A stretch of DNA of 64,000 bases from Methylacidimicrobium sp. AP8 (GTDB taxonomy: Bacteria > Verrucomicrobiota > Verrucomicrobiia > Methylacidiphilales > Methylacidiphilaceae), in assembly GCF_903064525.1 (NCBI RefSeq), contig NZ_LR797830.1:1674001-1738000 (forward strand). Direction: 5' to 3'. Both the position numbers and the translations under genes were made by a program. Below are positions 26,820 through 35,408 of the stretch, one piece after another (position 1 is the stretch's first letter; each line of letters opens with the position of its first letter). Below the pieces are notes generated by a model that ran no database searches, was not told where the DNA came from, and saw nothing but the letters and a program-made list of their open reading frames with translations.

Positions 26820-27896
26820 ATGGCCTCGTCCCGGACATCTGCCTCCCCGGGGCAGCCTCCCCTGCCGCCGGCCGTCCGCCACCCCTTTCGCCATTTTCTG
26901 GGTGCGCTGATCGTTCTGCTCCTTCTGGTGGCCGCCGGCACGTTCGGCTACCGGAGGATCGAAGGGATGTCTCTGCTCGACGCGCTCTACATGACCGTCA
27001 TCACGCTGAGCACCGTCGGCTTCGAAGAGGTCCACCCCCTCTCGCCCCAGGGCCGTCTCTTCACCATCGGGCTGATTGTCGGCGGAGGGGCCCTGGCGGC
27101 TTATGCCGCGGGAAGGGCGCTCAACTATCTCTTTTCCGTCGAATGGCGGGATTTCCTTGCAGCGCGACGCCAAACCCGAATGCTGAAAGGAATGAAGGAC
27201 CATTATCTGGTCTGTGGTTTCGGCCGGGTCGGACGCCATGTCACCCAGGAGATGATCGAGCAGCGCCAGCGCGTGGTCGTCATCGATTCCGATCCGGAGG
27301 CTCTTTCGCACCTCCGGAGCCGGGAAATCCCGGCGATCGAAGGCGATGCCTCGGACGAAGCGGTCCTGCGGGCGGCGGGCATCTCGCAGGCGAAGGGACT
27401 GGTGGCTTGCGCAAGCAGCGACGCGGAAAACCTGCTGATCGTCCTGACCGCGCGCCTGCTCTGTCCCGGATTGCCGATTGTCGCACGGGCTCTCGACGAG
27501 GCGTCCGAATTTAAGCTCAAGAAAGCCGGAGCCGATCGGGTCGTCCTCCCCTACCAGCTCGCCGCCTACCGCATCATCACCTCCCTCGTGCGACCGGCGG
27601 TCGCCGATTTCCTCTGGGAAGTGGCGCACGTGGGCGGAGTCGAGCTTTTTTTGGAACAGATTCCCGTCCGGAGCGGCTCCTGCTTGGTCGGCCAGACGTT
27701 GGGACAGGCCCAGCTGCGGAACCGATTCCATGTCACGATCGTCGGATGCCGGATGCCCGACGGGACGCTGGCGGTTCGGCCCACTGCGGAGACCGTCCTC
27801 GAAGCGGGCCAGGAACTCATTGCGTTAGGGACGCATGCGGAGCTGCAGGCGTTCGCCCGGCTCGCTTCCGGTCAGGATCCGGGCCCGGCGGCATAG
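26820..27896 (+). CDS. Potassium channel with RCK (TrkA-N/TrkA-C) domains
   Basis: 358 residues. Two transmembrane helices flank a pore with the filter TVITLSTVGFEEVHPLS, where TVGFEE replaces the usual TVGYGD but is close to MthK-type filters. A Rossmann RCK domain (HYLVCGFGRVGRHVTQEMI, VVVIDSDPEALSHL) and a C-terminal RCK domain follow. It is expected to be a ligand-gated K+ channel in the inner membrane. No neighbouring K+ genes. Confidence 0.85.
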   Translation: MASSRTSASPGQPPLPPAVRHPFRHFLGALIVLLLLVAAGTFGYRRIEGMSLLDALYMTVITLSTVGFEEVHPLSPQGRLFTIGLIVGGGALAAYAAGRALNYLFSVEWRDFLAARRQTRMLKGMKDHYLVCGFGRVGRHVTQEMIEQRQRVVVIDSDPEALSHLRSREIPAIEGDASDEAVLRAAGISQAKGLVACASSDAENLLIVLTARLLCPGLPIVARALDEASEFKLKKAGADRVVLPYQLAAYRIITSLVRPAVADFLWEVAHVGGVELFLEQIPVRSGSCLVGQTLGQAQLRNRFHVTIVGCRMPDGTLAVRPTAETVLEAGQELIALGTHAELQAFARLASGQDPGPAA

Positions 27897-27984
27897 GTAG
27901 GCCGCACCGCCGGCCACGGAAGGAGCGGAAGACGTGCGCGAGTGGTTTGCACTTTGTTTCCTACCCCATTAGAGTGCATCGGTC

Positions 27985-29013
27985 ATGCCCTTCGCGGTCG
28001 TCACCGGAGCTGCGGGTTTTTTGGGAAGCCATCTGGTCGATCGGCTGCTCGAGGCCGGGTACGAGGTCCTCGGGATCGATAACTTTGTGACCGGAAATCC
28101 CAACAACCTAGCCCATCTTAAGGGAGAACCCCGGTTCCATCTCCTCGTCCAAGACGTGACGGAGTATCTCGACATTCCCGGAAAGGTCGATCAGATCTTC
28201 CATCTCGCCTCCCCGGCGAGCCCCGTCGACTATCTCCATCTTCCGATCCAGACCCTGAAGGCCGGGGCGCTGGGAACCTACCGCGCCTTGGGGCTAGCCA
28301 AGGCGAAAGGGGCGGCCTTTCTCCTGGCTTCCACTTCGGAAATCTACGGCGACCCTCTGGTCCATCCCCAGAACGAGGAATATTGGGGCAACGTCAACCC
28401 GATCGGTCCCCGGGGCGTCTACGACGAAGCCAAGCGGTTCGCCGAAGCGCTCACCATGGCCTACCACCGGACTCACGGGGTAAGGACCCATATCGTCCGC
28501 ATCTTTAACACCTATGGGCCGAGAATGCGGCTGCACGACGGCCGCGTCGTGCCCGCCTTTATCGGACAGGCGTTGGAGGGGAAGCCGCTCACGATTTTCG
28601 GGGACGGTTCCCAGACACGCAGCTTCTGCTACTGTTCCGACCTCATCGAGGGGATATTCGTGCTAGCGCAGTCGACCACGGCGGACCCGGTGAATATCGG
28701 AAATCCGACCGAGCTATCCATCCTGGAGTTCGCCCGGATCATCTGCCGGCTGGCGAACATCCCCGAGCGGTTGGAGTACAAGCCGCTCCCGGTCGACGAT
28801 CCCAAGCAGCGCCGCCCGGATATTTCGCGGGCGCAAAAAGTCCTCGGGTGGCGCCCGAAAGTCGATCTGGAAACCGGGCTGCGGGAAACCATCGCCTGGT
28901 TCCGGGCTCATCGGCCGAACGCAGGAAAGCAAGAAGAGGGAACGCGCACCCCGCCCGGATCCCTCGGTCGTCCTCCGGCCCGGCCGTCCAACCATCTCGA
29001 AGAGCCTTCGTGA
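27985..29013 (+). CDS. UDP-glucuronate decarboxylase (UDP-xylose synthase) family protein
   Basis: 342 residues. It is an extended short-chain dehydrogenase: NAD motif [16 protein letters not shown], catalytic YDEAK (Tyr-x3-Lys), substrate segments [21 protein letters not shown] and [18 protein letters not shown]. These match UXS enzymes that convert UDP-glucuronate to UDP-xylose for surface polysaccharide. The last about 30 residues are a Pro/Arg-rich tail. The stop overlaps the GTG start of tsaD. Confidence 0.85.
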   Translation: MPFAVVTGAAGFLGSHLVDRLLEAGYEVLGIDNFVTGNPNNLAHLKGEPRFHLLVQDVTEYLDIPGKVDQIFHLASPASPVDYLHLPIQTLKAGALGTYRALGLAKAKGAAFLLASTSEIYGDPLVHPQNEEYWGNVNPIGPRGVYDEAKRFAEALTMAYHRTHGVRTHIVRIFNTYGPRMRLHDGRVVPAFIGQALEGKPLTIFGDGSQTRSFCYCSDLIEGIFVLAQSTTADPVNIGNPTELSILEFARIICRLANIPERLEYKPLPVDDPKQRRPDISRAQKVLGWRPKVDLETGLRETIAWFRAHRPNAGKQEEGTRTPPGSLGRPPARPSNHLEEPS

Positions 29014-30074
29014 AGACGGGCGATCGCGGCGCGCGCGCGGGAAACGGAAACTTTCTCTGGCTGGGCATCGAGACCTCGTGCGACGAAACGGGGGTTGCCC
29101 TCGTGGAGGAGCGTGCCGGCCGGATACGGGTGGTCGGCGCTCTTTTGACCAGCCAGGTCAACCGGCACCGACCTTTCGGAGGGGTCGTTCCGGAGCTGGC
29201 GGTTCGCGAGCATGCCCGCAACCTGCCGCTGCTCGTGACGCGCCTTCTCGAGGAGGCGGGACTCCGCCCGCAGGACCTCCGGGGGATCGCCGTCACCCAG
29301 GGGCCGGGGCTCGCTTCGTCCCTTCTCGTCGGCAACGCCTATGCCCGGGCGCTAGCGGCATCCCTCGACCTGCCGGTCTTCGGGATCAACCACCTGGAAG
29401 GCCACCTCTTCTCGCCTTTTCTCGAGGGAGACGGACCGATCTCGTTCCCTTTCCTTGGGCTGATCGTCAGCGGGGGCCACACGCTTCTGGCCGCCGTAGA
29501 GGGATGGAACCGCTATCGGATCGTATCCGCGACCACGGACGATGCGGCCGGCGAAGCCCTCGACAAGATCGCCCGTCTCCTCGGCCTCCCTTACCCCGGC
29601 GGACCCGAGATCGAGCGGCTCGCACGGCAGGGGGACCCCAAGGCGTTTCGCTTTCCCCGCGGGTTTCCGGAAGAGGGCGACCTCCGCTTCAGCTTCAGCG
29701 GGGTCAAGACGGCGGTCCGCTACTTTCTCGAGCAGCATGCCGAAAGGCGGTCCGATCCCCGCTTCCTTGCGGACGCGGCCGCCTCGCTCCAGGAGTCGAT
29801 TATCCGGACTCTCTGCGAAAAGACTCTTCAGGCCGCACGGCAGCGCAGCTTCCGCACCGTGGCGGCATCCGGCGGCGTCGTGGCGAACCGGAGGCTGCGG
29901 CAGATGCTGGAAGAGGGATGCCGCGACGCGGGCCTTTGCTGTCGAATCGCCCCCTCCGGCCTCTGCACCGACAACGCCGTGATGATCGCCGCGGCGGCGG
30001 CCTGGAAACACGCCGCCGGGATACCCCCTTCGCTCGGCACCGACATCGACCCGGGCCTGCCTTTGGCCCTGTGA
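29010..30074 (+). CDS. tsaD: tRNA N6-threonylcarbamoyladenosine synthase subunit TsaD
   Basis: 354 residues from a GTG at 29010 that overlaps the preceding stop (GTGA). Motifs: [13 protein letters not shown] near the N-terminus, the metal-binding His pair in [33 protein letters not shown] and [12 protein letters not shown]. TsaD transfers the threonylcarbamoyl group to A37 of tRNAs that read ANN codons, together with TsaB, TsaC and TsaE (not in this window). Confidence 0.95.
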   Translation: MKTGDRGARAGNGNFLWLGIETSCDETGVALVEERAGRIRVVGALLTSQVNRHRPFGGVVPELAVREHARNLPLLVTRLLEEAGLRPQDLRGIAVTQGPGLASSLLVGNAYARALAASLDLPVFGINHLEGHLFSPFLEGDGPISFPFLGLIVSGGHTLLAAVEGWNRYRIVSATTDDAAGEALDKIARLLGLPYPGGPEIERLARQGDPKAFRFPRGFPEEGDLRFSFSGVKTAVRYFLEQHAERRSDPRFLADAAASLQESIIRTLCEKTLQAARQRSFRTVAASGGVVANRRLRQMLEEGCRDAGLCCRIAPSGLCTDNAVMIAAAAAWKHAAGIPPSLGTDIDPGLPLAL

Positions 30075-30156
30075 AATTCCCATTGACGCCTCCAGCGGGG
30101 ACCGCTTAGGGTGTCCATTCGACCGAAGGCCGCTAATCTCTTTCCTTTTCTCTCTT

Positions 30157-31326
30157 ATGGCACGTGAACTGAGCTACGTCATTATCAACCCCTATTCGCT
30201 GCAGAAATCCCGCACGGGCGCGATTATTTCCCGATTGCTCACCCGAACGGGCCTGGAGCTGGCGGGCGCCTCGATGTTCGCCCCGAGCCATGAGCTGGTC
30301 CGCGAGTACGCCAAGATGATCGTGACAGAAAACGATCCCCAGGACCGGCAGATCCAACAGCTGATTCGAGACTACATCCTGGAAAATTACGCTCCCGATC
30401 CGGTGACCAAGCTCCGGAGACGAGTCATGGTCTTGCTCTTCGCGGGGGAAGACGCAGTCGCCCGCACGCGCGAAGCGGTGGGCAACATCAGCCGGATGAG
30501 CAGAGGCGGGGAAACGGTCCGCGACACCTTCGCCGATCTGGTCTTCGCCCGGGATGGCTCGGTCCGCTACTTCGAGCCGGCCGTCCTGGCCGCTCCGACG
30601 GTAGAGGAAGCGGCGGCCAAGCTCCGGCTTTGGAGCCGATACGCCGCAACCGATGCGGGGCTCGTCTCCGCGGCGCTCCCCACCGTCAACGATCCCGGGC
30701 ACCAGCGAACGCTGGTGATCCTCAAGCCCGACACAATCCGGTTTCCGGGGGGGAGACCGGGCAACGTGATCGATCTTTTCTCGAAAACGGGCCTCGCGAT
30801 CACAGCCATCAAGGTTCACCGGATGAGCGTCGCCGAAGCGGAGGAGTTCTACGGCCCCGTCCGGGCGGTCCTGCGCGAGAAGCTGGTCGGGCCGACCGGG
30901 GAAAAAGCCAAAGAGTTGCTTGAATCCGCCCTCGGCATCACCGTCGATGCCGAATTGAAGGAGCAGCTCGGGCGGCTGCTCGGACCGAAAGCGGCCGATT
31001 ACCAGTTCGATCTGATCATCCAGTTCATGACCGGCCATAACCCCAAGGACTGCTCGGAGGCGGAACGCCGACTTCCCGGAAAAGAGAAATGCCTCATCCT
31101 GGTCTACGAGGGGATCGACGCCGTAAGGCGGATCCGCGAGGTCCTCGGGCCTACCGATCCGGCCAAGGCGCCGCCGGGATCGATCCGCCGCGAATTCGGC
31201 CAGAATATCATGGTCAATGCGGCGCACGCTTCCGATTCGGAGGAGAGCGCCGAACGGGAAATGCAGATCCTACGCCCCGGAGAAAGCAACTTTTCCTCTC
31301 TGGTCGCCGAATACTACGGCGCCTGA
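30157..31326 (+). CDS. ndk: Nucleoside diphosphate kinase with a degenerate N-terminal NDK domain
   Basis: 389 residues, more than twice the usual 140. The C-terminal half is a full NDK: TLVILKPDTIRFPGG, SIRREFGQNIMVNAAHASDS with active-site His357, and ESAEREM. The N-terminal half repeats the fold (LSYVIINPYSLQKSRTG, TVRDTFADLVFARDGSVRYF, TVEEAAAKL) but has no histidine at the active-site position. So this is a tandem NDK with one catalytic and one probably structural or regulatory domain. The C-terminal domain also has an insert relative to short NDKs (FDLIIQFMTGHNPKDCSEAE). Confidence 0.85.
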   Translation: MARELSYVIINPYSLQKSRTGAIISRLLTRTGLELAGASMFAPSHELVREYAKMIVTENDPQDRQIQQLIRDYILENYAPDPVTKLRRRVMVLLFAGEDAVARTREAVGNISRMSRGGETVRDTFADLVFARDGSVRYFEPAVLAAPTVEEAAAKLRLWSRYAATDAGLVSAALPTVNDPGHQRTLVILKPDTIRFPGGRPGNVIDLFSKTGLAITAIKVHRMSVAEAEEFYGPVRAVLREKLVGPTGEKAKELLESALGITVDAELKEQLGRLLGPKAADYQFDLIIQFMTGHNPKDCSEAERRLPGKEKCLILVYEGIDAVRRIREVLGPTDPAKAPPGSIRREFGQNIMVNAAHASDSEESAEREMQILRPGESNFSSLVAEYYGA

Positions 31327-31362
31327 CAGCACCGCCATCCGTCAATCAACCGAAAGGGTCCC

Positions 31363-32526
31363 ATGGAACCATCCTCTCGCGCCGCCCGCATCACCCCATC
31401 TCTTACCCTTTCCTTGGGAAGCAAGGCGAAGGCTCTCCGGGCCAAAGGCGTGGACGTCATCAACCTCGCATCGGGGGAGCCGGACTTCGACACCCCGGAG
31501 TTCATCAAGGCGGCGGCTATGGGATCTCTGGATGCCGGATTCACCAAGTACACTCCTTCCTCGGGCATTCCGGAGCTGCGGCAGGCGATCGTGGACAAGC
31601 TCAAGGCGGACAATAACCTTTCCTACGAGCCTGGACAGATCACGGTCAGCTGCGGCGCCAAACATGCCTGTCTCAATGTCCTCCTGGCAACCTTGGATCC
31701 CGGAGACGAGGTCATCATCCCGGCGCCCTACTGGTTGAGCTATCCGGAGATGGTCAAGATCGCCGACGGGGAGCCCGTGATCGTTCCCACCCGGCTGGAG
31801 AACGGCTTCAAGATCACGCCGGAAGAGTTTGCGGACGCGATGACGCCGAAGACCCGGATCATCATCCTCAACAGCCCGGGGAATCCCACCGGGTCGGTCT
31901 ACACGCGCGAGGAGCTCGAAGCCCTGGCCCGCGTCGCCGCCGAAGAGGACATCCTGATCCTCTCCGACGAAGTCTATGAGAAGATCCTCTTCGACGGCCT
32001 CAAGCACTGGAGCGTGGCTTCCCTCGATGCCGCGTTCTACCCGCTCACCTTCACGGTCAACGGCTTCAGCAAGGCCTATGCGATGACCGGATGGCGGCTC
32101 GGTTATGTCGCCTCGCCGCCCTGGGCCGCGGCGGCCGTCGAAGCGATCCAGAGCCATTCGACATCGAACGTAACCTCATTCGCCCAGAAGGGCGCGCTCG
32201 CCGCCTATCGCGGCCCGCAGGAGTGCGTGCAGGCCATGACCGACGAGTACAGGAGGCGGCGGGATTACCTGGTGGCGCAGCTCGGCTCCCTCCCCAAGAT
32301 CCACTTCCTCCGCCCCCAGGGCACGTTCTATCTGCTGCTCGAGATCGGCGAGACGGGGCTCTCCTCTTCCCATTTCGCCGACCGCCTCCTCGAGGAAGAG
32401 AAGGTCATGACAGTCCCCGGGATCGCGTTCGGAGACGACCGCACGGTGCGCCTCTCCTATGCTACCGACATGGAAAGCCTGCAACGAGGGGTCGAACGGC
32501 TGGCCGCCTTCCTGAAGCGCCTCTAA
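31363..32526 (+). CDS. aspC: Aspartate aminotransferase family enzyme (PLP fold type I)
   Basis: 387 residues, the normal length of class I aminotransferases. The PLP lysine is in NGFSKAYAMTGWRLGY; other landmarks are NLASGEPDFDTPEFI, NSPGNPTGSVYTREEL, LILSDEVYEKILFDG and a C-terminal VRLSYATDMESL with the substrate Arg. It most likely interconverts aspartate/2-oxoglutarate and oxaloacetate/glutamate. It starts 36 bases after ndk. Confidence 0.88.
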   Translation: MEPSSRAARITPSLTLSLGSKAKALRAKGVDVINLASGEPDFDTPEFIKAAAMGSLDAGFTKYTPSSGIPELRQAIVDKLKADNNLSYEPGQITVSCGAKHACLNVLLATLDPGDEVIIPAPYWLSYPEMVKIADGEPVIVPTRLENGFKITPEEFADAMTPKTRIIILNSPGNPTGSVYTREELEALARVAAEEDILILSDEVYEKILFDGLKHWSVASLDAAFYPLTFTVNGFSKAYAMTGWRLGYVASPPWAAAAVEAIQSHSTSNVTSFAQKGALAAYRGPQECVQAMTDEYRRRRDYLVAQLGSLPKIHFLRPQGTFYLLLEIGETGLSSSHFADRLLEEEKVMTVPGIAFGDDRTVRLSYATDMESLQRGVERLAAFLKRL

Positions 32527-32615
32527 CCCCATTTCGAGCGCGCGACTTCGCCCTTTCCCGGTGTCGGACCGCTGCGGGAACGCAGCGGATGAGGAGGCCC
32601 GGCAAGCGGTTTCCG

Positions 32616-32987
32616 ATGAAGAAAAACTTCGGGGATCACTCGGCGAACGAACGCACGTTTCTGGCCTGGGTGCGCACGAGCATCGGGCTGATGGCATTCG
32701 GCTTCCTGCTCGAGAAGTTCACCCTCTTCCTCAACTATCTGCGCCTCGCGCTCAACCAGCCGCCGACCCAAGAGCCGGCTACCCGGGTGATCGGACTCGC
32801 TTTCCTGACCCTCGGCGCCGTCATGATCGGGATGGCGGCCCTCCGATACCGGCTCAACGCCCGGCAGATCGACAGCCCGGAATTGGAAAGAAACAGCTTC
32901 GTTCTCTTCGACACGATCCTCGGCGCTTGCCTGGCCGGCGCCGGCATCCTCCTCGGCCTCTACTTGGCCCTCGGGATCGCCCTCTAG
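32616..32987 (+). CDS. DUF202 (YidH-like) small membrane protein
   Basis: 123 residues from the ATG at 32616; an in-frame ATG at 32589 would add nine residues. The DUF202 start ANERTFLAWVRTSIGLMAFG is followed by two more hydrophobic helices (VIGLAFLTLGAVMIGMAALR, CLAGAGILLGLYLALGIAL). Function of the family is unknown. Its TAG stop lies in the 4-bp target duplication of the adjacent hairpin element, so the insertion landed exactly at the end of the gene. Confidence 0.85.
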   Translation: MKKNFGDHSANERTFLAWVRTSIGLMAFGFLLEKFTLFLNYLRLALNQPPTQEPATRVIGLAFLTLGAVMIGMAALRYRLNARQIDSPELERNSFVLFDTILGACLAGAGILLGLYLALGIAL

Positions 32988-33165
32988 CGGCCATTTCTCA
33001 CAAATTTCGTAGCCGAGGCGCCGCAAATGGGCTTGGGTGCAAGGCGGGCGCAGGTTTTCCACCGGAGCTGTATGAAGACATACTGCGAGGATGGAAAACC
33101 AAGCGGGAGCGAAGCAGACGAGCCCGTTTTGCAAGCCGTAGGAGAAAGCTTGTGAGAAATGGCCG
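32988..33165. mobile_element. 178-bp MITE-like hairpin element with CTAG target duplication
   Basis: The ends are perfect 16-bp inverted repeats (CGGCCATTTCTCACAA at 32988-33003 and its complement at 33150-33165). CTAG flanks both sides (32984-32987, 33166-33169). Inside, further pairs are nested: GGTTTTCCA (33053-33061) with TGGAAAACC (33092-33100), and a perfect tip GTATG-AAGA-CATAC (33070-33083) exactly at the centre. The whole unit can fold into one long hairpin. The end matches the IS1380-type element at 38304 in 13 of 14 bases, and both have 4-bp duplications. No coding capacity. I infer a non-autonomous element moved by a related transposase. Confidence 0.8.
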
Positions 33166-33179
33166 CTAGCGCCGCCGCC

Positions 33180-35354
33180 TTATTCTTCCCGGCGCGTCAG
33201 AAGCAGTCCGCCGTATCGATCCACGTGCGCCTTCCAAGAAGGAGGGACGACCGTGGTCCCGCTATATTCCAGGATGACCGCCGGTCCTTCGATCCGGTTT
33301 CCGGGACGGAGCCGCTCCCTCCGGTAAAAGCGTGTCGGAACGACACGCCCCCCGAACCAGACAGGGGCCTCGTACAACAGGCTATCCTTGCCGGGCTCGG
33401 GACCCGTTTCCTCCTCCGGGACAAGGACGGGCTTCCGGGGCATGCCCCGAGCCTGCACCCGCAGCGCGACGATCTCCGTCTTTCTGCCCCAATCGGCATA
33501 ACCGAACCGGAGCTCATGCAACCGGTGAAACTGCCCGGCATATTCCTCGGAATACGGGACCATCAGCTCATGCCCTTGGCCCGCGTAGCGCATGTCGACG
33601 AAAAAGGAGAGAGCGCGTTCACGCCGGCCAAACCCCTCGGCATCCAACTCTTCCTCCGCCCGGCCCGCCAGCCGGCCGAAGATCCTCCGCAGATCCTCTT
33701 CGTCGGCCCGCTCCTGGGGACAGAGCAGGGTCTCGACATACTCCTTCACAAAATCCGAGAAGAGGCCGCCAAGCGCGGAGAAAAGTCCCGGATTCCGCGG
33801 GACGAGGGCCTGCGGGATTTCCAAAGCTTCCGCCAGATCGCAGGCGTGCAAGCCGCCGGCCCCCCCATAGGCCAGAAGGCTGAAATCGCGCGGATCCCGC
33901 CCGCTCTCCGTAGCAACGAGCTGGATAGCGCGAGCCATCCGGACATTGATCACATCGAGGATCCCTTGAGCCAGCCGCTCCACCGGGTGATCCTCTTCGG
34001 ACGACGCACTCCAGCGCGGCGCCATCCGATCCCGCCAGAACCGAGCGAAGAATTCCCTGGCCCGGTCGGCATCCAGGGGCATCTCTCCGCCCAGCAGGCC
34101 GGCGGATCCCAACCGTCCGAGGCAAAGGTGCGCATCGGTCACGGTGATCTCTTCCCCTCGGCCATAGCAGACCGGACCGGGATCCGCACCCGCGCTTTCG
34201 GGACCTACCCGGAGGGCCCCGCCAGCGTCGACGCGGGCGATCGAGCCTCCCCCCGCCGCGACCGTCTGAATGGGAAGCAGCGGACTCCCGATCGGGTATC
34301 CGCCGACGCTGCCGCCGCGCTCGGGGAGCGGATCCTCCCCGGCGAGGCAGACATCGGTCGAAGTGCCGCCCATGTCGAAAGCGATGATATGCGGGAAACC
34401 GACCAGGCGTCCCCAAGCGGCGGCTGCGACCGCCCCGGCCGCCGGCCCCGAAAGCAGCGTCTCGATGGGCCGCTCCCCTGCACCCCGCGCTGAAAGCGCA
34501 CCGCCGTTCGAGCGCATCACCCAGAGGGAAGTCGACCTAGGCGTACCGTCCGCTCCTCTCGTCGCCATCCAGTCTACCCCTTCTTCGGCGCGGCCCAGGT
34601 AGCGGCGCAGCACGGGAGCGATGTAGGCATTGAGGACGGTCGTCGACATCCGCTCGTATTCGCGGTGTTCCGGAAGCACATGGGCGGAGAGGGAAATGGG
34701 CAGCTCCAGATGCCGGAGCAGCTTCCCCGTCTCCTCTTCATGGCGAGGATTGGCAAACGAAAAGAGGTAGACGACTGCGACGCTTTCCACCCCCGCATCC
34801 CGCAGGGTTTTCCCGATCGCCGAAACGGCCGAGCCGTCGAGCGGGCGAAGAATCTCGCCCCGGGGCCCCACCCGCTCGGGGACGCCAAAGCGCCTTTCGG
34901 CCGGGACGAGAGGGGCGGGCTTGGACGGGCCCAGGTCATAGAGCTTCGGCCGGTTCTGCCTCCCGATCTCGAGCAGATCCTCGAAGCCCTCGGTCGTCAG
35001 CAGAGCGGTGCACGCCCCTTTCCGTTCCAGGACCGCGTTGGTGCCGACCGTCGTCCCATGAATGATCTCGATCCGGTCGGGATTTTTGTTTTCCAACAGG
35101 CGGCGAATCCCCTCCAAAAGAGCGGTTTCGGGAGCGTGGGGCGTCGAAGGGAGCTTCCAGCAAAGCAGCCGCCCTTCCCAAAGCGCGATGCAGTCAGTGA
35201 AGGTCCCTCCGGTATCCACGGCGATCCGGATCAGGGATCTTCCCGAGTCCTCTGGCGCCGCTCCCGAAGCCCCTTTCTCCAGGAGGGCGTCACCGCGCCG
35301 CGCTTCCTCCGGAAACCCCGGAGGCTGCTCGGCGCTTCCGCTAGATTTTGCCAT
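33180..35354 (-). CDS. hyuA: Hydantoinase/oxoprolinase A-subunit family protein
   Basis: 724 residues. N-terminal hydantoinase A segment IRIAVDTGGTFTDCIALWEG with ATP-binding DTGGTFTD, then IEIIHGTTVGTNAVLERKG. The central domain carries VMRSNGGALSARG, ETLLSGPAAGAVAAA and FDMGGTSTDVCLAG, followed by the C-terminal domain with VDMRYAGQGHELMVPY. Family members hydrolyse N-methylhydantoin, 5-oxoproline or carboxylate acetone/acetophenone, normally with a HyuB partner. No hyuB is adjacent, so the substrate is open. It is divergent from the fused-kinase gene with only 54 bases between starts. Confidence 0.85.
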   Translation of the reverse strand: MAKSSGSAEQPPGFPEEARRGDALLEKGASGAAPEDSGRSLIRIAVDTGGTFTDCIALWEGRLLCWKLPSTPHAPETALLEGIRRLLENKNPDRIEIIHGTTVGTNAVLERKGACTALLTTEGFEDLLEIGRQNRPKLYDLGPSKPAPLVPAERRFGVPERVGPRGEILRPLDGSAVSAIGKTLRDAGVESVAVVYLFSFANPRHEEETGKLLRHLELPISLSAHVLPEHREYERMSTTVLNAYIAPVLRRYLGRAEEGVDWMATRGADGTPRSTSLWVMRSNGGALSARGAGERPIETLLSGPAAGAVAAAAWGRLVGFPHIIAFDMGGTSTDVCLAGEDPLPERGGSVGGYPIGSPLLPIQTVAAGGGSIARVDAGGALRVGPESAGADPGPVCYGRGEEITVTDAHLCLGRLGSAGLLGGEMPLDADRAREFFARFWRDRMAPRWSASSEEDHPVERLAQGILDVINVRMARAIQLVATESGRDPRDFSLLAYGGAGGLHACDLAEALEIPQALVPRNPGLFSALGGLFSDFVKEYVETLLCPQERADEEDLRRIFGRLAGRAEEELDAEGFGRRERALSFFVDMRYAGQGHELMVPYSEEYAGQFHRLHELRFGYADWGRKTEIVALRVQARGMPRKPVLVPEEETGPEPGKDSLLYEAPVWFGGRVVPTRFYRRERLRPGNRIEGPAVILEYSGTTVVPPSWKAHVDRYGGLLLTRREE

Positions 35355-35373
35355 TCGGGCGATCTTCCGCTAC

Positions 35374-35401
35374 AAGTTCCTGGCAAGCATACCAGGAACT
35401 T
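35374..35401. promoter_or_regulatory. Perfect 10-bp inverted repeat between divergent genes
   Basis: AAGTTCCTGG (35374-35383) and CCAGGAACTT (35392-35401) with an eight-base spacer. It sits in the 54-base gap between hyuA and the fused-kinase gene, seven bases before the kinase ATG. It may be an operator for both genes or an mRNA hairpin covering the ribosome-binding site. No protein is known to bind it. Confidence 0.55.
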
Positions 35402-35408
35402 TCGATAC

